Origin: Bacteroidota bacterium
GTDB lineage: Bacteria > Bacteroidota > Bacteroidia > B-17B0 > B-17BO
Reading direction: 5' to 3'
NCBI GenBank assembly: GCA_025356715.1
Contig: JANXRU010000051.1
Coordinates: 1 to 20,980, forward strand
Length of the DNA stretch: 20,980 nucleotides
The first letter of the stretch is position 1, and every line of letters begins with the position of its first letter. Below the pieces are notes generated by a model. The model worked only from the letters and a program-made list of their open reading frames with translations. It was not told the origin of the DNA and did no database searches. The translations under genes were made by a program, and so were the position numbers. Below are positions 15,751 through 20,980 of this stretch, one piece after another.

Positions 15751-15800
15751 ACCCTGAATTCGTTTCAGGGTTCCAACAGATGCTGAATCAAGTTTAGTAT
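15751..15800. repeat. Pair of related palindromes (REP-like)
   Basis: Two hairpins lie 29 bp apart. The first is ACCCTGAA / TTCAGGGT (15751-15758 and 15764-15771) with loop TTCGT. The second is ATGCTGAA / TTTAGTAT (15780-15787 and 15793-15800) with loop TCAAG and G-T pairs. They share the core CTGAAT-N4-TT(C/T)AG. Neither is followed by a T-tract, so they are not ordinary terminators. The layout resembles dispersed extragenic palindromic elements; copy number cannot be judged from one window. Confidence 0.5.
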
Positions 15801-15869
15801 GACTACTTAAGATTGGTCTACTAATAGTATCAATTTGGTATGTATGGATAGGGTTTGAAAAATATCACA

Positions 15870-15905
15870 AAAAAGCCTGTTTAAATTTAATTAAACAGGC
15901 TTTTT
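15870..15905. terminator. Bidirectional terminator between proC and dnaK
   Basis: A perfect 15-bp stem (AAAAAGCCTGTTTAA at 15870-15884, complement at 15891-15905) with a 6-nt loop ends in T-tracts on both strands. It sits 17 nt beyond the dnaK stop codon on the minus strand and also faces proC, so it serves both convergent genes. Confidence 0.92.
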
Positions 15906-15922
15906 ATAGTTACAAACTTAAA

Positions 15923-17827
15923 TTACTTTACTTCTTCATAATCTACATCGGTTACATTTTCTGATTTACCAGCTTCTGCATTCGCATGTTCAGCTCCACC
16001 TTGTGCATTTGCATCACCTTGTTGGTTCGCTGCGTTATTCATGTCTTGTGAAGCAGCTTCCCATGCAGAATTGATATTAGTCATTGCTAAATCGATTGCA
16101 GCTATGTCTCTTGTATCATGTGCAGTTTTTAATGCTGTTAAAGCAGACTCAATAGTTGCTTTTTTATCAGCAGGTATTTTATCACCATATTCTTTCAATT
16201 GTTTTTCAGAAGTGAAAATCATACCATCAGCAGCATTAATTTTATCTGCTTCTTCTTTCGCTTTTTTATCAGCATCAGCGTTCATTTCCGCTTCGCGTTT
16301 CATTTTTTCGATTTCTTCTTTGCTTAATCCAGAAGAAGCTTCAATACGAATATTTTGTACTTTACCAGTAGCTTTATCTTTAGCTGAAACAGATAAAATA
16401 CCATTAGCATCAATATCAAACGTTACTTCAATTTGAGGAATACCGCGTTGTGCCGGCATAATGCCATCTAAATTAAATTGACCGATTGTTCTATTGTCTT
16501 TAGCCATTGGACGCTCGCCTTGCAATACATGTAACTGTACACTTGGTTGATTATCACTTGCTGTGGAGAACGTCTCTGTTTTTTTAGAAGGGATTGTGGT
16601 ATTAGATTCAATTAATTTAGTAAACACACCACCGTAAGTTTCTATACCTAATGATAAAGGTGTTACATCTAACAATAATACATCTTTTACTTCTCCAGTT
16701 AATACACCACCTTGAATAGCTGCTCCTAAAGCAACAACTTCATCAGGGTTAACCCCTTTACTTGGCGTTTTACCAAAAAACTTTTCTACTGCTTCTTGAA
16801 TGGCAGGTATACGAGTTGAACCACCTACTAAAATAATTTCGTCAATGTCAGAAGTTGATAAACCTGCATTTTTCAATGCTGATTTACAAGGATCAATTGT
16901 TCTTTTAATTAAAGAATCTGCCATTTGTTCGAACTTAGCACGTGTCAACGATTTAACTAAATGCTTAGGTATACCGTTTACTGGCATAATGTATGGCAAG
17001 TTAATTTCTGAACTTGTAGTACTTGATAATTCAATTTTAGCTTTTTCAGCAGCTTCCTTCAAACGTTGTAAAGCCATTGGGTCTTTACGCAAGTCAATAC
17101 CTTCTTCTTTATTAAACTCATCAGCTAACCAATCAATAATTAATTGATCAAAGTCATCACCACCTAAGTGAGTATCACCATCAGTTGATTTTACTTCAAA
17201 TACACCGTCTCCTAATTCTAAAACAGACACATCATGTGTTCCACCACCGCAGTCAAAAACAACAATTTTCATGTCTTTGCCTTTTTTGTCCATGCCATAA
17301 GCAAGAGCTGCAGCAGTTGGTTCGTTGATGATACGTTTTACTTTTAAACCAGCAATTTCACCTGCTTCTTTAGTAGCTTGACGTTGAGCATCATTAAAAT
17401 ATGCTGGAACAGTAATAACTGCTTCATCAACAGTAGTTCCTAAATAATCTTCAGCTGTTTTTTTCATTTTTTGTAAAATGATTGCTGAAATTTCTTGTGC
17501 TGAGTAGTTTCTATCATCAATAACAACACGAGGTGTATTGTTGTCGCCTTTGATTACTTTATAAGTCATACGAGGAATTTCCTTGCTTGCTTCGTCAAAA
17601 GAAGAACCCATAAAACGTTTGATTGAAGAAATCGTTTTAGTTGGATTAGTAATTGCTTGACGTTTTGCTGGATCTCCAACTTTACGTTCTCCACCTTCAA
17701 CAAATGCTACTACAGATGGCGTTGTGCGTTTTCCTTCATTATTTGGAATAACAACTGCCTCGTTACCTTCCATAACGGAAACACAGCTGTTAGTTGTTCC
17801 TAAATCTATTCCTATTATTTTTCCCAT
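15923..17827 (-). CDS. dnaK: Chaperone DnaK (Hsp70)
   Basis: This cytosolic ATP-dependent Hsp70 binds exposed hydrophobic peptides and works with DnaJ and GrpE. It is full length, 634 residues. The three Hsp70 signatures are present: [16 protein letters not shown] from residue 6, [14 protein letters not shown] from 191, and [17 protein letters not shown] from 331. The linker [13 protein letters not shown] (382-394) precedes the peptide-binding domain and helical lid. The tail ends in TDVDYEEVK after an Ala/Gly/Gln-rich stretch. DCGGGTHD, in place of the more common DLGGGTFD, is a familiar Bacteroidota variant. No grpE or dnaJ lies next to it. No CIRCE element is seen upstream; a different palindrome lies about 87 bp before the start. 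Confidence 0.98.
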   Translation of the reverse strand: MGKIIGIDLGTTNSCVSVMEGNEAVVIPNNEGKRTTPSVVAFVEGGERKVGDPAKRQAITNPTKTISSIKRFMGSSFDEASKEIPRMTYKVIKGDNNTPRVVIDDRNYSAQEISAIILQKMKKTAEDYLGTTVDEAVITVPAYFNDAQRQATKEAGEIAGLKVKRIINEPTAAALAYGMDKKGKDMKIVVFDCGGGTHDVSVLELGDGVFEVKSTDGDTHLGGDDFDQLIIDWLADEFNKEEGIDLRKDPMALQRLKEAAEKAKIELSSTTSSEINLPYIMPVNGIPKHLVKSLTRAKFEQMADSLIKRTIDPCKSALKNAGLSTSDIDEIILVGGSTRIPAIQEAVEKFFGKTPSKGVNPDEVVALGAAIQGGVLTGEVKDVLLLDVTPLSLGIETYGGVFTKLIESNTTIPSKKTETFSTASDNQPSVQLHVLQGERPMAKDNRTIGQFNLDGIMPAQRGIPQIEVTFDIDANGILSVSAKDKATGKVQNIRIEASSGLSKEEIEKMKREAEMNADADKKAKEEADKINAADGMIFTSEKQLKEYGDKIPADKKATIESALTALKTAHDTRDIAAIDLAMTNINSAWEAASQDMNNAANQQGDANAQGGAEHANAEAGKSENVTDVDYEEVK

Positions 17828-17913
17828 TTTATTTATTATTTAATTGTTGATTTATTTTTAAAATTCTTCTTACAACAGTCAATGTTTGTGCCAATGGTTA
17901 TAGGGGCTCTTTT

Positions 17914-17930
17914 TATGACAGGCTGACATA
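17914..17930 (-). promoter_or_regulatory. Palindrome upstream of dnaK, candidate operator
   Basis: TATGaCAGgCTGaCATA is a 17-bp inverted repeat with one mismatched pair and a single central base. It lies 87-103 bp upstream of the dnaK ATG and before the lipoprotein terminator, so it belongs to the dnaK control region. It is not the CIRCE sequence bound by HrcA. A regulatory role is inference from position and symmetry. Confidence 0.35.
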
Positions 17931-17936
17931 ATTAGC

Positions 17937-17973
17937 AAAAAAACCACCTAAAACTTGTCATTTTAGATGGTTT
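17937..17973 (-). terminator. Intrinsic terminator of the lipoprotein gene
   Basis: Arms at 17973-17961 and 17953-17941 form a 13-bp stem on the minus strand (one pair is G-U in that orientation but C-A on the plus strand), with a 7-nt loop, followed by a run of seven T residues (17943-17937). It lies about 30 bp after the lipoprotein stop codon. Confidence 0.85.
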
Positions 17974-18005
17974 ATAATGGGAATCTTTGTCAGATTAAAG
18001 CCTAT

Positions 18006-19160
18006 TTAAGGGCAAGTAACTGATCTTGTTTTACCCAAATTATCGCAAAATAAGTACGGAAAGGTACTAGGATAACAGGCCAATTTATCAAGAAAATCAG
18101 CCCATAAATCCTTAGTTACAATAGAAGTAGAACGTGAAGCAAAAATACCGACACCATTAGTGATATTTGAATAACTAGGCTTATCTTGAGCAATGGTTGT
18201 TGAAGGCGCATTTACCTGTAAAAATGTAAAGAGTGACTCCGTTCCTGCTGAAACAATGTATTCTAAATAATCAGCCTTTCTATTCTTTACATTTGCAGTT
18301 GCCTTTTTAGCAATTTCGGATGCTGTATTGGTATAAAAATCATTGGTATTGAATTTAAAAGTCGTAATAAATTCTGATCCATCTAATTTTGTTGTTTGTT
18401 GTGCATTAAAATTAAAATCAATCGATTGATCAATTGTACCACCACCAATTAAACTATCTACATAATGAAATCGCATTACTAAATCATAAGTTTTAGCATT
18501 TAATACCGATTTAATTTTAACTGTTTGATCAACACTTGGCACGCTATAATTAACGTATTTAGACTGAGTAGTGTAGGGAGGTGTTGAGGTGTTATATTGG
18601 CCATGATTTGGATAAGACGAAGGGTTACTTGGTATATAATAAAAAGGCATAATAGCACTTGACGCTGTACTAACACTATCCACAACTACAGTTTGAGCAG
18701 ATGCTATTACTGTAGTTAAATCAGCCGTTTTTCTAATAATCAATTTATATTCACCTGTATGATAAAGTTTATCCGTTGTTTGATACACTCGTTGTTGGTT
18801 GCCAAAAGCCCCTGAAGGTGTTGTAATAACTGTTTCAGTTAAAATAATCTCTGTTTTTAAACTACCATGAGATGTTGGTTGCTTCACGGTGCTTCCTGTG
18901 TTATATCTTTCTAAAGTTACCGTTAATTCACCCGCATCATAATTAATCGTATTATTATCAGTAGCTGCAACATTAGCATCGCCCTCTGTTAAAAACACTT
19001 TATTAATTCGAATATTTTGAACTGGCTCATTTGTATTAATAATACCGTAAACCGAGACTAACTCTTTACCAGGAGAAAACACATTTAAATCATTTTTACA
19101 AGAGGTAATAGTTACCACTGCAACCAATATAAGACTAAGAGATAGGGCTATTTTTTTCAT
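18006..19160 (-). CDS. Predicted lipoprotein of unknown function (possibly DUF4249-like)
   Basis: This is a 384-residue predicted lipoprotein. The signal is MKKIALSLSLILVAVVTITSC with the modified Cys at 21 (ITSC lipobox). The mature part is beta-rich. It starts with SPGKELVSVYGIINTNEPVQNIRINKVF, a pattern reminiscent of Bacteroidota DUF4249 lipoproteins with a short beta-sandwich early on, but this link is by general appearance only. Ser/Thr-rich stretches follow. Three further cysteines lie close to the C-terminus (LACYP, LFCDN, VTCP). It probably sits on the inner or outer membrane facing the periplasm. It is transcribed alone: a good promoter lies 23 nt upstream of the ATG and a terminator follows the stop. 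I cannot assign a function. Confidence 0.82.
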   Translation of the reverse strand: MKKIALSLSLILVAVVTITSCKNDLNVFSPGKELVSVYGIINTNEPVQNIRINKVFLTEGDANVAATDNNTINYDAGELTVTLERYNTGSTVKQPTSHGSLKTEIILTETVITTPSGAFGNQQRVYQTTDKLYHTGEYKLIIRKTADLTTVIASAQTVVVDSVSTASSAIMPFYYIPSNPSSYPNHGQYNTSTPPYTTQSKYVNYSVPSVDQTVKIKSVLNAKTYDLVMRFHYVDSLIGGGTIDQSIDFNFNAQQTTKLDGSEFITTFKFNTNDFYTNTASEIAKKATANVKNRKADYLEYIVSAGTESLFTFLQVNAPSTTIAQDKPSYSNITNGVGIFASRSTSIVTKDLWADFLDKLACYPSTFPYLFCDNLGKTRSVTCP

Positions 19161-19182
19161 TTATTTAATATTACTAGAACAC

Positions 19183-19211
19183 CAAATTTACTAATTTTTA
19201 CTTAATACCAA
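19183..19211 (-). promoter_or_regulatory. Promoter of the lipoprotein gene
   Basis: On the minus strand TTG (19211-19209) is followed, after exactly 18 nt, by TAAATTTG (19190-19183), a perfect TAnnTTTG -7 box. The box ends 22 nt before the ATG, giving a short A/T-rich leader. This is the best protein-gene promoter in the window. Confidence 0.65.
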
Positions 19212-19213
19212 AT

Positions 19214-19513
19214 AGTTGTATAATTTAATCCAATATACTTGTCTTTTTTTATCAATACTTTTTTAAAAAATAGTCTCGTATCCACTGCTACGAAAAGATT
19301 TATTTAAATTGTCTTTATGAAAAATCACTTCGCGTCTTTAGACTAAATCATACAGCCATTAGGTATAACTCCAAATAAATTATTAGTTTTGCCTATATAA
19401 TTGGGGATTTACTGAAAATTAAGCACCAATAATAATTTTTAATGTTGAATTTTTTAGTTTTTAATAGCTAAGCATTATATAACTTAAACACTAACAACTA
19501 AACACTATTTAAA
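19214..19513. other. Intergenic region between lipoprotein gene and panB
   Basis: The gap between these divergent genes is 353 bp including the lipoprotein promoter. I see no ORF of note, no RNA gene and no strong terminator in the remainder. Small symmetric patches (TCGTA/TACGA near 19274-19291, and GTCTTTAGAC near 19335) are within what chance gives in AT-rich DNA. The panB promoter candidate lies in the right part. Confidence 0.5.
19359..19391 (+). promoter_or_regulatory. Possible promoter of panB
   Basis: TAGTTTTG (19384-19391) matches TAnnTTTG perfectly. The best -33 candidate is TTA at 19359-19361, with a 22-nt gap, which is weaker and longer than the 18-nt spacing elsewhere in this window. 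It would leave a leader of over 100 nt before panB. Confidence 0.3.
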
Positions 19514-20329
19514 ATGTCGGTTCATAAAGAAGTAAAGAAGGTAACAACGCACCAATTGCAGGAAATGAAGCGTCGTGGAGAAAAGATTTCGATGTTGACA
19601 GCCTACGATTACACGATGGCTAAAATTATTGATCATGCTGGTATTGATGTGATTTTAGTAGGTGATAGTGCCTCTAACGTAATGGCTGGCCATGAAACTA
19701 CCTTGCCAATTACATTGGATCAGATGATTTATCACGCCTCATCAGTTATTAGAGCCATTGATAGGGCTTTAGTGGTTGTTGATTTACCTTTTGGTTCATA
19801 TCAAGGAAATTCGAAGGAAGCTTTGCTATCGGCTGTTAAAATAATGAAAGAAAGTGGCGCACATGCTGTGAAAATGGAAGGTGGGCGTGAAATTAAAGAT
19901 TCCATTGAACGAATTTTATCAGCAGGAATACCAGTGATGGGCCATTTGGGTTTAACCCCTCAATCTATTTATAAATTTGGTACTTACACCGTTAGAGCTA
20001 AAGAAGAGGAAGAAGCTAAGCGTTTATTAGAAGATGCTAAGTTACTTGAAGAATATGGTTGTTTTGCTTTGGTACTCGAAAAAATACCTGCTACTTTAGC
20101 TGAACAAACTGCTAAAAGCATTACCATTCCAGTAATTGGCATTGGCGCTGGTGGTGGTGTTGATGGGCAAGTTTTGGTAACACATGATATGTTAGGTATG
20201 ACGCATGAATTTAGTCCGCGTTTTTTACGCCGCTATTTAAATTTATACGAAAGTATGTCGGGCGCTTTTCAGCAATACATTAAAGATGTGAAGAGTAAGG
20301 ATTTTCCTAATGATAGTGAACAATACTAA
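19514..20329 (+). CDS. panB: 3-methyl-2-oxobutanoate hydroxymethyltransferase
   Basis: This cytosolic enzyme transfers a hydroxymethyl group from 5,10-methylenetetrahydrofolate to alpha-ketoisovalerate, giving ketopantoate, the first committed step toward pantothenate and CoA. It has the family length, 271 residues. The metal ligands fall in VGDSASNV (Asp51), VDLPFGSYQ (Asp90) and KMEGG (Glu122); catalytic Glu189 is in [15 protein letters not shown] (144-151) and the glycine-rich [15 protein letters not shown] also match. Spacing between these residues follows the E. coli enzyme closely. No panC or panD gene is next to it within the window. Confidence 0.96.
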   Translation: MSVHKEVKKVTTHQLQEMKRRGEKISMLTAYDYTMAKIIDHAGIDVILVGDSASNVMAGHETTLPITLDQMIYHASSVIRAIDRALVVVDLPFGSYQGNSKEALLSAVKIMKESGAHAVKMEGGREIKDSIERILSAGIPVMGHLGLTPQSIYKFGTYTVRAKEEEEAKRLLEDAKLLEEYGCFALVLEKIPATLAEQTAKSITIPVIGIGAGGGVDGQVLVTHDMLGMTHEFSPRFLRRYLNLYESMSGAFQQYIKDVKSKDFPNDSEQY

Positions 20330-20441
20330 AGGTTAATTAAAACGTTTCATTTTATTTTTTTTGATTAATTCTATTAAGCACTTTTGATTTTTTTGAATTT
20401 TAAAAGCAATACGATATCTTTTAAAATAAGTTTAGAAAATA

Positions 20442-20490
20442 GGATAGTAGTTTGTGAAGCAACAAATAAATTTACTATCCTTAACAAGGA
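20442..20490. repeat. Nested inverted repeats downstream of panB
   Basis: GGATAGTA (20442-20449) is repeated inverted at 20473-20480, and inside it TTTGT (20451-20455) pairs with ACAAA (20462-20466). An overlapping small hairpin TCCTT-AAC-AAGGA spans 20478-20490. No T-tract follows on the plus strand, so a terminator role for panB is doubtful. Confidence 0.3.
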
Positions 20491-20539
20491 CTAAAAAAGC
20501 ATTCCGATTTGCTAGTTAGTCGCAAGTGGCGGGACAGAT

Positions 20540-20980
20540 ATGAATATGAAAAGATACATCACTTTATTTCTCCTTATTTGTAACCTGAAAAGTTACTCGC
20601 AAGCAGGCACGAAAATAGTTCATTACTTAGACACCAATTTCATAAAAAAATATGTCGACGCTTTTTACATAGGCTGCCATGACAAAAAAATGGATACAAT
20701 CTACTACCTCAAATACGAACTCATCAAGGCAAGTAATTGGGAAATATTTTATGACAAGAAATACAAGAAAAAATATATTGAATACAAACATCGTGGTGAT
20801 ACCTTAACTACTACATATTATTTCAGTAATGGTCGTAAAAAGAAAGAAGATATCACCAAGGATTATCATTGGTTGACTTCCGCTGAATGGTGTGAAAACG
20901 GCCAACAAGTTTACACTTCCCAAGGCAGCGTTGCGGTTTACCAAAAAGTAATTCATTACTATTGTAATGGGAAAAAGAAA
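20540..20980 (+). CDS. Secreted protein with YwqK/MORN-like repeats (3' part outside window)
   Basis: An open frame of 147 codons runs from ATG at 20540 to the right edge with no stop; a second in-frame ATG at 20546 is an equally good start. The N-terminus, MNMKRYITLFLLICNLKSYSQ, is a signal peptide with the SxSQ-type end common in Bacteroidota. The body is rich in Tyr and Lys. Segments such as TTTYYFSNGRKKKEDI, AEWCENGQQVYTSQG and VIHYYCNGKKK repeat the xYYxNGxKK pattern of MORN_2/YwqK-type repeats, often labelled antitoxin-like in databases although most such exported proteins have no shown toxin link. The function is unknown. Confidence 0.72.
   Translation, partial: MNMKRYITLFLLICNLKSYSQAGTKIVHYLDTNFIKKYVDAFYIGCHDKKMDTIYYLKYELIKASNWEIFYDKKYKKKYIEYKHRGDTLTTTYYFSNGRKKKEDITKDYHWLTSAEWCENGQQVYTSQGSVAVYQKVIHYYCNGKKK

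Noticed and set aside
15751..15800. The two palindromes as a small CRISPR-like array
   Set aside because: Only two units, the units are themselves palindromes with different outer arms, and there is no spacer-repeat periodicity or cas gene.
16041..17147. Plus-strand frames of 115-131 codons antisense to dnaK
   Set aside because: Long antisense frames are expected opposite a conserved, codon-biased gene; the Ser/Ala-rich products are complement artefacts.
20331..20380. Possible panB terminator (TTAATTAAAA pairing with a T-rich tract and GATTAA)
   Set aside because: The stem is all A/T with a long loop and the T-run is inside the arm, so I would not call it a terminator.
20540..20980. Horizontal transfer of the right-edge gene from codon use
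   Set aside because: C-ending Tyr codons are somewhat frequent (12 of 19), but panB next door is mixed too, and the sample is too small to judge.

Overview
The window looks like chromosomal core sequence from a member of the Bacteroidota. It is AT-rich. Start codons follow A-rich leaders with no convincing Shine-Dalgarno sequence. Two promoters match the Bacteroidota sigma pattern TTG-N18-TAnnTTTG. One protein ends in a type IX secretion (T9SS) sorting domain, and the DnaK has the lineage-typical DCGGGTHD phosphate loop. No insertion sequence, prophage or CRISPR array is visible, and most genes are housekeeping or cell-envelope genes.

Layout. Positions 1-5511 hold four minus-strand genes. 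In transcription order they are an NlpC/P60 cysteine peptidase, a secreted TPR/PD40 protein with a SPOR-like C-terminus, an MgtA-type P-type ATPase, and a response regulator cut off by the left edge. Positions 5650-9758 hold two plus-strand genes: an exported MsrB-MsrA fusion and a T9SS-exported subtilisin-like protease. Two minus-strand tRNA genes, Leu(UAG) and Gln(UUG), flank a plus-strand glycine C-acetyltransferase gene (kbl); each tRNA has its own terminator and a candidate promoter. Next come a large DUF2723/TMEM260-type GT-C membrane protein, a strong terminator, and proC. After proC lie a pair of related palindromes and a bidirectional terminator shared with the convergent dnaK. A minus-strand lipoprotein gene with its own promoter and terminator follows. 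The window ends with panB and the 5' part of a secreted protein with YwqK/MORN-like repeats.

How the genes relate. There is little operon structure; most genes look monocistronic. The left part has an envelope and stress flavour: peptidoglycan hydrolase, SPOR protein, cation pump with a nearby regulator, and methionine sulfoxide repair outside the cytoplasm. The right part is metabolism (threonine/glycine, proline, pantothenate) and protein folding.

I did not find a clearly new multi-gene system. The best second-look items are: the perfect inverted repeat in the mgtA leader around a possible -7 box; the TPR-PD40-SPOR architecture beside an NlpC/P60 enzyme; the tandem palindromes between proC and dnaK; the palindrome upstream of dnaK; and the DUF2723 protein as a possible O-glycosyltransferase.
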